A stretch of DNA of 64,000 bases from Muribaculaceae bacterium (GTDB lineage: Bacteria; Bacteroidota; Bacteroidia; Bacteroidales; Muribaculaceae), in the NCBI GenBank assembly GCA_022508985.1, contig JAFLUA010000001.1:1-64000 (forward strand). The letters run 5' to 3'. Below, in pieces: positions 16,890 through 26,000 of this stretch. The stretch's first letter is position 1. Every line of letters begins with the position of its first letter. The position numbers and the translations under genes are program-made. Under the pieces are notes generated by a model. That model saw only the letters and a list, made by a program, of their open reading frames with translations. It ran no database searches and had not been told where the DNA came from.

Positions 16890-16897
16890 CAAAGATA
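16890..16897 (-). promoter_or_regulatory. Predicted -7 box for the glycosyltransferase-Stealth-acyltransferase operon
   Basis: TATCTTTG on minus, 31 bp before the ATG at 16858, in the gap after mfd. Confidence 0.5.
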
Positions 16898-16928
16898 ACA
16901 AATGTATGTAATATGGCAATAATATAAT

Positions 16929-19900
16929 TTAAGCGGCGTCGAGCGAGAGCACTTCGTTGAGTATGGCGAGCGCTTCTTCAACTGTTGGCACTTTGGCTAT
17001 AACGAAGCTTCGCCGGCCGTTGCGCTCTCTAATCTGCATGCGCTTATAGTTTATCTGCAAGTATCGCACAAGTTTGCCGAACATAGGCGATTGGTAGTAT
17101 GCCTTATTGCTTTCGTCGACAAAGAAAAGGAACATCGAGCCTTGCTTAAGGACGACTTTCTCTATGCCCAGCCGCCGTGCGAGACGTCGCAACCGAGGCA
17201 CCCTGAGAAGTTCGCGGGCGGCATCGGGAATGCGTCCGAATCGGTCTTCGAGCCTTTCTTCGAAGGCTTGAAGCATATCGTCGCGCTCTATGCTGTCGAG
17301 CTCTTGATACAGAGCGATACGTTCGCTTTCTTGTCGCACGTAACTGAATGGCAATAGGAGTTCGAGGTCGCTTTCAATAACACAATCGGCAACGAACTCG
17401 TCGTCGCTGTCAGCTTTGTTTTTATCGGCAGCAAGCTCCGGGAATTCTTCGGTGCGCAATTCGACAACGGCCTCGCGCAGAATGCGTTGATACGTTTCAT
17501 ATCCGAGGTCAGCAATAAAGCCGCTTTGCTCGGCTCCAAGAAGGTTGCCGGCCCCGCGAATATCGAGGTCTTGCATTGCTATGTGTATTCCCGAGCCCAG
17601 GTCGGAAAAACTTTCGATAGCCTGAAGGCGTCGGCGTGCATCGATGGTTAGGGGCTTGCCAGGAGGCACCATCAAATAGCAGAACGCTTTACGAGAAGAC
17701 CTGCCTACACGGCCACGCAACTGGTGCAGCTCGCTAAGACCGAAATGCTGGGCGTTATTTATGATAATAGTGTTTACGTTGGGCATATCGATGCCGCTTT
17801 CGATAATTGTCGTAGATAGAAGTATGTCGTAGTCGTGAGCCGAAAAGTCGTTGATGGCTTTTTCGAGCTTGTCGGGCGGCATCTGTCCGTGAGCGACAAT
17901 AGTGCGGGCATCAGGTACCAAGCGTTTTACGATAGCCTCAAGGTCGTAAAGACCTTCGATACGATGATTTACGAAGAAAACTTGACCTCCTCGCGCCAAT
18001 TCAAAATTAATAGCTTCGGCAACAGTGTCGTCGCAAAAGGCATCGACGGTTGTGATTATCGGATATCTGTTTGGTGGTGGGGTTGTTATTGCCGACAAAT
18101 CGCGAGCTCCCATAAGTGAAAACTGCAGTGTGCGCGGGATAGGGGTCGCGCTCATCGTTATGGTATCGATGTTGATTTTGAGCTGTCGTAGTTGCTCTTT
18201 GACGGCAACACCGAATTTCTGTTCTTCGTCGATAATTAGCAGCCCTAAATCTTTGAACTTAACACCCTTGCCAATCAGTTTGTGCGTGCCTATGATAATG
18301 TCGATTTTTCCGCTCTCGAGGTCGCTGAGGATTGCTTTAATATCTTTAGCCGAGCGTGCTCGCGAGATATAATCCACTCTTACGGGAAAATCTTTGAGGC
18401 GGTCGGAGAAGGTGTGGAAATGTTGATATGCCAATACTGTCGTAGGCACTAACACAGCCACCTGTTTGCTATCGGACGCAGCTTTGAAAGCGGCGCGTAT
18501 CGCAATCTCTGTCTTGCCAAATCCTACATCGCCGCAGATGAGGCGGTCCATCGGCCGCTCGCTTTCCATGTCGGATTTAACGGCTTGAGTGGCTGTTAGT
18601 TGGTCGGGCGTGTCCTCGTAGATAAACGAAGCCTCGAGCTCGTTTTGTAAATAAGAGTCGGGCGAGAAGGCAAAACCTTTTTCGTCGCGCCGGGCGGCAT
18701 ATAACTTGATGAGGTCGCGCGCAATGTCTTTAAGTTTGGCCTTGGTGCGATCTTTCATTTTCTGCCAGGCGCCCGATCCTATGCGGTTGATTTTAGGCGG
18801 CACGCCTTCTTTACCGCGATATTTAGCCAACTTGTGCAGAGCGTGAATCGATACAAAAAGAATGTCGTTGTTTTGATAAACCAACTTGATTACCTCTTGC
18901 ATCTTGCCATTGATGTTAGTGCGCAGCAAGCCGGCAAATTTGCCAACGCCATGGTCGACGTGCACGATATAGTCGCCCGGTTCTATTTGTCCGAGTTCTT
19001 TTAGCGAAAGGGCAAGCTTGCCTGAGCGCGCACGCTCGCTCTTAAGCGTATACTTATGGAAGCGGTCGAAAATTTGATGGTCGGTGAAAACGCAAACTTT
19101 TGCGGTGTGGTCGACAAATCCTTCGTGCACGGTTCCTATTACGGCTTCAAAGCTAATGTCGTCGCCCCGGTCGGCGAAAATATCGCGCAGACGTGCAAAT
19201 TGTTTGTCATTGTCCGACAAAATGTAAATGGTATAACCATCGCCGAGCAAGCGGGTGAAAGATTCGGCAATAAGGTCGAAATTTTTGTGGTAAACAGCTT
19301 GAGCCGAGCAGTTGAAATCGACCGATACGGCACCGCGTTTTTTTGCAGGCGCCATATTGTCGTCGGCCTTTGCCGCCCTAAAAATGAAACGGCGCATGCT
19401 CTGCAACTTGTTGGCAAAGGCCTCCGGGTCGATTACGAGGTCGAGGGCATCGGCATCGCCATCTTCGGTAAGTAAAGTGAACGCCGACATCCCGTTTTCT
19501 GCTATCGCTTTAATGCGTTCGATGGTATATTTTTCGTCGCGTAACGCTATGATGCTTTCCGGCGCGATAAAATCTAATAGCGATTGCAACTGCCCGCGGT
19601 GGCTCACGTTGGCTGTAACGTCGATGCTATCGAGGTTTTTCTCCGATAGCTGCGTTTCGACATTGAACAATCGTATAGAGTCGATTTCATCGCCAAAAAA
19701 ATCGAGGCGTACCGGCAGTTCGGCCGAGTATCCGAAAATGTCGAATATAGAGCCGCGAATGGCATATTGCCCCGGCTCGTATACGTAGTCAACCTCCTTG
19801 AAATTGTTTTCTTTAAGCCAATCTTCTGTTTCCGACATGCCCGTAGGCTTGCCTTTGATAAGGGTAAGAGTATATTTAAGGAGGTCGTCGCGCGACGATA

Positions 19901-20276
19901 CACATTCTGCTAGAGCCTCGGGATAGCTTATTACAAATTTCACATTGCCGGCCGATATCCTGTTTAGTGCTTCGGTGCGTAAAATTTGGTTGGGCGAGTC
20001 TACTTGGCCATATTTAATATCGCGTTTGAACCCCGATGGCAGGATGGCGACGTGTTCTTCGCCAACGAGTCGACTGATGTCGAAATAGAGATAACCGGCA
20101 TCGTCGAGCGAGTCGCCCACAACGATAACCGGAACTTTAGATTTAATTTCAGAAATAACCATTGCGGCCGCCGAGCCGGCAACACCGCTCAACACGCCGC
20201 CTTTGGCGCACAAGCTTTTAATTTCGAGGCGCCGTTGAGGAGTGATGATGCGCTTGCGAATATCTTCAATGGTCAT
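16929..20276 (-). CDS. mfd: Transcription-repair coupling factor Mfd
   Basis: A 1,115-residue DNA translocase that pushes stalled RNA polymerase off template damage and recruits UvrA. The N-terminal UvrB-like module occupies about residues 1-400. The RNA-polymerase-interacting CarD-like domain follows near 425-495 (GDYIVHVDHGVGKFAGL). The SF2 helicase core has Walker A GDVGFGKTE near 580, DEEQ near 682 and the RecG-like segment QLRGRVGRSSRKAFCYL. The C-terminal TRCF domain includes the SDLELLLPFSYV region. Length is normal. It follows the SUI1-like gene by 4 bp and ends the minus-strand run that begins at 22559. Confidence 0.97.
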   Translation of the reverse strand: MTIEDIRKRIITPQRRLEIKSLCAKGGVLSGVAGSAAAMVISEIKSKVPVIVVGDSLDDAGYLYFDISRLVGEEHVAILPSGFKRDIKYGQVDSPNQILRTEALNRISAGNVKFVISYPEALAECVSSRDDLLKYTLTLIKGKPTGMSETEDWLKENNFKEVDYVYEPGQYAIRGSIFDIFGYSAELPVRLDFFGDEIDSIRLFNVETQLSEKNLDSIDVTANVSHRGQLQSLLDFIAPESIIALRDEKYTIERIKAIAENGMSAFTLLTEDGDADALDLVIDPEAFANKLQSMRRFIFRAAKADDNMAPAKKRGAVSVDFNCSAQAVYHKNFDLIAESFTRLLGDGYTIYILSDNDKQFARLRDIFADRGDDISFEAVIGTVHEGFVDHTAKVCVFTDHQIFDRFHKYTLKSERARSGKLALSLKELGQIEPGDYIVHVDHGVGKFAGLLRTNINGKMQEVIKLVYQNNDILFVSIHALHKLAKYRGKEGVPPKINRIGSGAWQKMKDRTKAKLKDIARDLIKLYAARRDEKGFAFSPDSYLQNELEASFIYEDTPDQLTATQAVKSDMESERPMDRLICGDVGFGKTEIAIRAAFKAASDSKQVAVLVPTTVLAYQHFHTFSDRLKDFPVRVDYISRARSAKDIKAILSDLESGKIDIIIGTHKLIGKGVKFKDLGLLIIDEEQKFGVAVKEQLRQLKINIDTITMSATPIPRTLQFSLMGARDLSAITTPPPNRYPIITTVDAFCDDTVAEAINFELARGGQVFFVNHRIEGLYDLEAIVKRLVPDARTIVAHGQMPPDKLEKAINDFSAHDYDILLSTTIIESGIDMPNVNTIIINNAQHFGLSELHQLRGRVGRSSRKAFCYLMVPPGKPLTIDARRRLQAIESFSDLGSGIHIAMQDLDIRGAGNLLGAEQSGFIADLGYETYQRILREAVVELRTEEFPELAADKNKADSDDEFVADCVIESDLELLLPFSYVRQESERIALYQELDSIERDDMLQAFEERLEDRFGRIPDAARELLRVPRLRRLARRLGIEKVVLKQGSMFLFFVDESNKAYYQSPMFGKLVRYLQINYKRMQIRERNGRRSFVIAKVPTVEEALAILNEVLSLDAA

Positions 20277-20280
20277 GATG

Positions 20281-20628
20281 TTAAATTATACGCGCTTTGA
20301 AGCCTTTCGACGATAAAAATTTTAGCACGTCATGTCGTCGGTCGCCTTGTATGAGAATTTCGCCACCACGAGCCGAGCCGCCAACTCCGATCTTGCGTTT
20401 CAACTCCGAAGCTATAGCATCAATGCTGTCGTCGTCGATAGTAAAGCCGCATATAATAGTTGCGCATTTACCGGCTCTGCCTTTGCGCTCTAAGATGATG
20501 TCGAGACGCGCCGTTTCGCTTGCCGTCGTGTCGGCGTTTTCGCAAATATCATTGTCAGGAGTAGATTCGTCGGCATCGGGCATGCTCTGCCGCAATGTGT
20601 TGAGACGGTCAAGCCAAGAGTCTGACAT
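20281..20628 (-). CDS. SUI1/eIF1-like translation factor (YciH family)
   Basis: A 115-residue protein with an acidic, disordered first half (to about residue 42) and a C-terminal SUI1 domain. The domain is recognisable by ERKGRAGKCATIICGF, KRKIGVGGSARGGEILIQGD and a final KFLSSKGFKARII. The bacterial YciH family resembles eukaryotic eIF1 and may monitor initiator tRNA or start-codon fidelity; its role in Bacteroidota is not settled. It lies 4 bp upstream of mfd and 22 bp downstream of a small lipoprotein gene, so all three are probably co-transcribed. Confidence 0.9.
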   Translation of the reverse strand: MSDSWLDRLNTLRQSMPDADESTPDNDICENADTTASETARLDIILERKGRAGKCATIICGFTIDDDSIDAIASELKRKIGVGGSARGGEILIQGDRRHDVLKFLSSKGFKARII

Positions 20629-20650
20629 ATTATATGGTGTTATGTTGTTG

Positions 20651-21094
20651 CTAAAACGCTATTTCTTCATAGTCGAGCGAATCGGTAGGGAAGGGTAGAG
20701 TATGGCCTTCGCTGATGGCTGTTATAAATCTCATGAGGTTTCTGTCGTCATTCGACATATTGTCGAGAAAGGTCGTGGCAGAGTCAATGTCGAGCTCAAA
20801 AGCTTTAAGCAGACAAGTGGCAGCCATCGCGGTGTTTACTTCGTTGCTGTCGCCAGTTTCAGCTAATCTGACGTATAGAAGCGATAATCGGCATAGCTCC
20901 TCTGGCGAAAGTTTTTCGATATCGGTGCTCTGTGTTATTTCGTCGCATAATTCTTGAGCGGCAGCAGTGTCGCCCTCGGATAATGCTTTTTCAGCTTTCT
21001 CGATAGGGCTCATCTGTGCTTCGTTGTTGCGGCACGAAAACATGACAGCCAATAGTATTATTGAGCACGACAGTATGATTAAATTCTTTTTCAA
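20651..21094 (-). CDS. Small lipoprotein with TPR-like helices, function unknown
   Basis: A 147-residue protein. A signal peptide ends in a lipobox-like MFSC, with the Cys at about residue 21. The mature part is acidic and helical. The EKAEKALSEGDTAAAQELCDE segment resembles a TPR helix pair, and LSPEELCRLSLLYVRLAE would be a second repeat. Similar small TPR-type lipoproteins are found near ribH in other Bacteroidales, as I recall. It lies 52 bp downstream of ribH with no promoter box visible in the gap. I assign no function. Confidence 0.75.
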   Translation of the reverse strand: MKKNLIILSCSIILLAVMFSCRNNEAQMSPIEKAEKALSEGDTAAAQELCDEITQSTDIEKLSPEELCRLSLLYVRLAETGDSNEVNTAMAATCLLKAFELDIDSATTFLDNMSNDDRNLMRFITAISEGHTLPFPTDSLDYEEIAF

Positions 21095-21146
21095 AGCTTA
21101 TATTTTTTATGTTGGTACTGGATATAATTTCTTGGCACTCGAAGTG

Positions 21147-21632
21147 TTAAAGGTTGTCGACCGTCTCGTTGAAGTCATACATCAGAAGGGCGGCTTGTGC
21201 AGCTTCGGCACCCTTGTTTCCGAGGCATCCACCGGCACGGTCGAGCGCGTCTTGTTCGTTATCGACTGTTAAGACGCCAAAGATAACCGGGATATCGCAT
21301 TCGCTGTTGAGGTGAGTAATGCCCTGTGTTACGCTTTGACATACGTAGTCGAAGTGTGGTGTGCCACCCCTAATAACGCAGCCAAGGACGACAATGGCGT
21401 TATAAAGCCCCGTCTCTATGAGTTTAGAAGCAGCGAAGGTGAGCTCGACGGCGCCCGGCACGGTGAAGGTGTCGATATCGTTATCCTCTAACCCGGCTTT
21501 TTTGAATTCGGATAAGGCTCCGTCGTTTAGCGCTTCTGTTATATGATTATTCCAAAGAGTGCGGACAACGGCAACGTGCATATCGCGTTGCTTGCTTATA
21601 GCACTTAATGGAGAAGAAGTTGTTGTTGACAT
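21147..21632 (-). CDS. ribH: 6,7-dimethyl-8-ribityllumazine synthase
   Basis: A 161-residue enzyme of riboflavin biosynthesis. It condenses 5-amino-6-ribitylaminouracil with 3,4-dihydroxybutanone-4-phosphate to give the lumazine precursor of riboflavin. The family motifs are present: VVRTLWNNHITEAL (substrate Trp/Asn region), TVPGAVELTFAASKL, VVLGCVIRGGTPHFDYVC with the phosphate-binding GGTPH, and IPVIFGVLTVDNEQDAL. Family members form icosahedral or pentameric shells. Its ATG lies 15 bp after the PfkB-fold gene, so the two share a transcript. No other rib genes are in the window. Confidence 0.97.
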   Translation of the reverse strand: MSTTTSSPLSAISKQRDMHVAVVRTLWNNHITEALNDGALSEFKKAGLEDNDIDTFTVPGAVELTFAASKLIETGLYNAIVVLGCVIRGGTPHFDYVCQSVTQGITHLNSECDIPVIFGVLTVDNEQDALDRAGGCLGNKGAEAAQAALLMYDFNETVDNL

Positions 21633-21647
21633 GGTTATTTTACGTTT

Positions 21648-22559
21648 TTATTGAATATATTGCCAGTTTTCGTTCATATTGTTAGATGCTTCTACGGCAA
21701 ATTCTGCCGCTGACTGTAATATCGATTCTCTAACAGCTTCGGAGGGCGTGTCGAGTGCCGAGGCCTGAATGCCGTTGCTGATAATGGCGGCGACGACGCC
21801 TGCTATCGCTCCTGAGTTCCATATCATGGTGCGGCAGCTTGTGGGCTCGATTGTGGCAGTGCTCACTTCACGCCCCGCGTAATAACAGATGCGCTCTTTG
21901 TCGGCATCGATACTGATAAGCGATCGGCAATAGAAGTCGATGCGCGAGTGATAGGCCGTTTCAGAGTCGTCAACGCCAAAAATCATTTTGAGGTCGATGC
22001 TACGGGTAATCACCACATCGGCTATCTCAAGATTTTCGAGTATCGCCGGCATAACGCGTGTTACACGAGGCTCTTGTTGCGGTAGGAAGCCGGGCAAGTA
22101 AATGAGAATTGCCTTCATCTCTTTGCAGTGGTCTAAGAAACGCGACAAGCGTTGGCGCATACGGTGGTCGATGGAATAATAACCGCCATAAAGCACCACG
22201 TCGCCTTCCTCCACTTTGGGCCATATAATGTCGAAGCACTCGTCGGGGTATTGTTCATATCGTGTTATGGTTGCCGGCTTGCCATCGCTGTCGATTGTGA
22301 AAACATTGATGGGCGTGTGCCCCTCCGTAAAACGGTCGAGCGATCGTGTGTCGACACCATATTTCGACAGCTCTGACACAACAATGTCGCCGACAGGGTC
22401 GGCTGAAGCCTCTGAGGCCATCGTCACTTCAAAACCTTTCCGTGCTAAGATAGCGGCACAGTTGGCAACACGACCGCCTGGCATGCTGCCCATAGGCTTG
22501 CCGTCGTTGCCTATGACAATATTGAGTGAACATTCGCCTATGCTGATTACTTTTTTCAT
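21648..22559 (-). CDS. PfkB-fold carbohydrate kinase-like protein lacking the catalytic Asp
   Basis: With the start at 22557-22559 the product has 303 residues. The in-frame ATG at 22589 lies inside the -7 box and is rejected. The N-terminus has the ribokinase pattern (ISIGECSLNIVIG, then PGGRVANCAAILARKGFEV and ADPVGDIVVSEL). Relatives in Bacteroidales end with a TxGAGDNFNAG motif whose Asp is the catalytic base. Here the segment reads WNSGAIAGVVAAI, with Ala at about residue 253 in place of that Asp. The GGS substrate-binding motif is also changed to GGR. It may be a non-catalytic binding protein. It leads the ribH-lipoprotein-SUI1-mfd run. Confidence 0.8.
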   Translation of the reverse strand: MKKVISIGECSLNIVIGNDGKPMGSMPGGRVANCAAILARKGFEVTMASEASADPVGDIVVSELSKYGVDTRSLDRFTEGHTPINVFTIDSDGKPATITRYEQYPDECFDIIWPKVEEGDVVLYGGYYSIDHRMRQRLSRFLDHCKEMKAILIYLPGFLPQQEPRVTRVMPAILENLEIADVVITRSIDLKMIFGVDDSETAYHSRIDFYCRSLISIDADKERICYYAGREVSTATIEPTSCRTMIWNSGAIAGVVAAIISNGIQASALDTPSEAVRESILQSAAEFAVEASNNMNENWQYIQ

Positions 22560-22586
22560 GTCGATAGCTACCTTCAAAAGCAAAGA

Positions 22587-22594
22587 CAAAATTA
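22587..22594 (-). promoter_or_regulatory. Predicted -7 box for the PfkB-fold/ribH run
   Basis: TAATTTTG on minus, 27 bp before the chosen ATG at 22559. It decides that start over the upstream in-frame ATG. Confidence 0.5.
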
Positions 22595-22737
22595 ATCAAA
22601 AATATCGTCGTGTGCAATAGCGCCCGGATTCCGCTCCCGCAACACTCCAAAAGCTTTTGATTACACCCATAGGCAGATTTAAGTTTATTTAACTTCGGCG
22701 GGTCTTATTCTTGCTCATGGCGGGCCGTATATTTGCG

Positions 22738-22745
22738 TAAATTTG
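22738..22745 (+). promoter_or_regulatory. Predicted -7 box for a 42-codon ORF
   Basis: TAAATTTG, 19 bp before the ATG at 22765-22767. Confidence 0.4.
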
Positions 22746-22764
22746 CAAAAGATATCAAAGCAAT

Positions 22765-22893
22765 ATGGGCAATCGCCGAAGACCTCCGCAACTCTGTCGA
22801 AAACAGAACGTAATACGACGGTTCAAAGAGTTTTTTGAACGCTTCTTCGACATATCAGGCGGCAATTTCTTCCCACCCGAAGAATCAGAGTAA
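22765..22893 (+). CDS. Candidate small protein of 42 residues
   Basis: This ORF fills part of the 465-bp interval between the PfkB-fold gene and nifJ. It starts ATG at 22765 and ends TAA at 22891. The product begins MGNRRRPPQLCRKQNVIRRF, is strongly basic in its first half, then has an aromatic amphipathic stretch FKEFFERFFDI and ends acidic (PPEESE). A TAnnTTTG box sits at the usual distance upstream and the frame has no unusual codons. I do not recognise it. It could be a real small protein or the chance reading of a leader or small RNA. The rest of the interval shows no tRNA or riboswitch that I can identify. Confidence 0.4.
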   Translation: MGNRRRPPQLCRKQNVIRRFKEFFERFFDISGGNFFPPEESE

Positions 22894-22951
22894 TTTTTGC
22901 AGGCGGCGATTTTTTGTTAGTTGTGCCATGAAAATATTGAATAAAAATTAC

Positions 22952-22959
22952 TAATTTTG
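22952..22959 (+). promoter_or_regulatory. Predicted -7 box for nifJ
   Basis: TAATTTTG, 65 bp before the ATG at 23025, leaving a leader of about 60 nt, longer than most in this window. Confidence 0.5.
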
Positions 22960-23024
22960 CAATCTGTATAGTATTTTACATTTTAAGACAAATAAACAAT
23001 TCTGTATATAAATAACTATTCGTT

Positions 23025-26000
23025 ATGATGAGTAAAGAAAAAAAATTCTTGACCTGCGACGGTAATCAGGCTGCGGCGCATGTGAGCTACATGTTCTCGG
23101 AGGTTGCCGCCATCTATCCCATCACGCCATCATCAACCATGGCAGAGTATGTCGACGAATGGGCCGCAGCAGGTCGTAAGAACATCTTCGGTGAAACCGT
23201 GCTTGTACAAGAAATGCAATCGGAAGGCGGCGCAGCAGGTGCCGTTCATGGGTCGTTGCAGGCCGGAGCACTAACCACAACATACACAGCATCGCAAGGC
23301 TTGCTCCTTATGATACCGAATATGTATAAGATAGCCGGCGAGCTGTTGCCGTCGGTCTTCCATGTGTCGGCTCGTACATTAGCTTCGCATGCTCTTTCAA
23401 TTTTTGGTGATCATCAAGATGTGATGTCGGTGCGTCAGACCGGTTTCGCAATGCTTGCCGAAGGGTCGGTGCAAGAAGTAATGGACCTTGCGGGTGTTGC
23501 GCACTTGTCGACGATCAAATCGAGCATACCTTTTGTCAATTTCTTCGACGGCTTCCGCACGTCGCACGAAATACAGAAAATCGAAGTTATCGAGCAAGAC
23601 GACTTGGCGGCATTACTCGACCGCAAAGCCTTGTCCGACTTCCGTGCTCGCGCTCTCACGCCCGAAGCACCTGTGGCTCGCGGTATGGCTGAAAACAGCG
23701 ATGTCTTTTTCCAGCATCGCGAGGCATGCAACCGTCACTATGAGGCTGTGCCCGACATCGTGGAGAATTACATGGCTGAGATAACGAAGATAACAGGCCG
23801 CGAATACCATCTCTTCAACTACTACGGAGCACCCGATGCCGATCGCGTGATAATAGCTATGGGCTCTGCCACACAAGCTATACGCGAAGCCATCGACTAT
23901 CTCGTGGCTAAAGGTGAGAAAGTGGGGCTCGTTGCCGTTCACCTCTATCGTCCGTTCTCGGCAAAACATTTCCTTGCCGCCATACCTGCTACAGCAAAGC
24001 GCATAGCAGTGCTCGATCGTACCAAAGAGCCGGGCGCTAATGGCGAACCTCTCTATCTCGATGTTAAAGAATGCTTCTATGGCAAAGAAAATGCGCCTTT
24101 GATAGTAGGCGGTCGCTACGGCTTGGCCTCGAAAGACACCACACCGTCGCAAATTCTCGCCATTTATGAAAACCTGGCATTGCCACAGCCCAAAGACCAT
24201 TTCACTCTCGGCATCGTCGACGATGTTACCTTCACATCGCTTCCTCTTATGCCCGAGATGGCATTTGGCGACGAAAGCACCTTCGAAGCTAAATTCTACG
24301 GCCTTGGTGCCGATGGCACAGTAGGTGCAAATAAGAATTCGGTAAAGATTATCGGCGACAATACCAATAAATATTGCCAAGCATATTTCGCTTACGATTC
24401 AAAGAAATCGGGCGGTTTCACCTGCTCGCACCTACGCTTTGGCGACAAGCCCATTCGCTCGACATATCTTGTGAATACGCCTAATTTTGTGGCATGTCAC
24501 GTTCAGGCATACCTCAACATGTACGACGTTACACGTGGCTTGCGCGACGGTGGCACATTCCTCCTCAATACTATATGGGAAGGCGCCGACCTTGCCAAGA
24601 ACTTGCCGGTACATGTTAAGCGCTATTTCGCCGAGCATAATATTACGGTTTACTATATCAATGCTACCAAAATAGCGCAGGAAATAGGTTTGGGCAACCG
24701 CACCAACACTATTTTGCAAAGCGCATTCTTCCGTATTACCGAGGTGATACCCGTAGATCTTGCTATCGAGCAGATGAAGAAATTCATCGTTAAGAGCTAT
24801 GGCAAGAAAGGCCAAGACGTTGTCGACAAAAACAACATGGCAGTAGATCGTGGCGGCGAATATCACAAATTAGATGTCGATCCGGCATGGGCAAGCCTTA
24901 AAGAAGAAACCAAGGCTGCAAATAACGACCCGGCATTTATCAATGAAATAGTGCGTCCTATCAATGCACAGAATGGCGACCTGCTTAAGGTGTCCGACTT
25001 CAAAGATATAGCCGACGGCACATGGCAACAAGGAACAGCGGCATACGAGAAACGTGGCGTGGCTGCTTTCGTTCCTGAGTGGCTTGCCGAAAACTGTATA
25101 CAGTGTAACAAGTGCGCCTACGTTTGTCCTCACGCAGCAATACGGCCCTTTGTCCTTACCGATGAAGAACTTGCTGCGGCGCCCTTTGGCAGCGAAGCAA
25201 CCCTGCCGATGCTTGCTCCGGCAGCGTTCAAAGGCATGCATTTCGTGCAGGGCGTAGATGTGCTCGACTGTCTCGGTTGCGGCAACTGCGTTGATGTATG
25301 TCCGGGTAAGAAAGGCGTTAAGGCTCTCGAAATGAAGCCCCTCGAGACACAGCTCGATGTTCAGCCTCAGTGGGACTACTGTGTCGCTAAAGTGGCAACG
25401 AAACAAGACCTTGTTGATACCGGCCTGAATGTTAAGAATAGCCAGTTTGCAACACCATATTTTGAGTTCTCGGGTGCTTGCTCAGGTTGTGGCGAAACGC
25501 CTTATGTGAAACTTATCAGTCAATTGTTTGGCGACCATGAATTGATAGCTAATGCTACCGGATGCTCGTCGATCTACTCAGGGTCGGTGCCGTCGACACC
25601 TTATACCAAAAATGCGGCAGGTCATGGCCCGGCATGGGCAAACTCACTCTTCGAAGATTTCGCCGAGTTTGGTTTGGGCATGAAGATTGCAACAGAGAAA
25701 ATCCGCGAACGCCTCGCGCAGTTGTTCAGAGATATGCATGCATGCGATAAGTGCTCGGCCGAGATGAAGCAATTGGCACAGCAGTGGCTCGATAACAGCG
25801 AAAGCGCTGGAGTAACGCGCGAAGTTGCCGATAAGCTCTTACCCTTATGCGAAAAATGTACGTGCGATATCTGCAAGGCTATTGTAGAATATAAAGGCTA
25901 TATCGTGGCCCGTTCACAATGGATTATAGCCGGCGACGGTGCCGCCTACGATATTGGCTTCGGCGGTCTCGACCATGTGCTCGCTTCGGGCAAGAATGTG

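Noticed and set aside
23613..24380. A 255-codon frame on minus opposite nifJ
   Set aside because: nifJ is intact and conserved through this stretch; the antisense frame arises from its codon bias.
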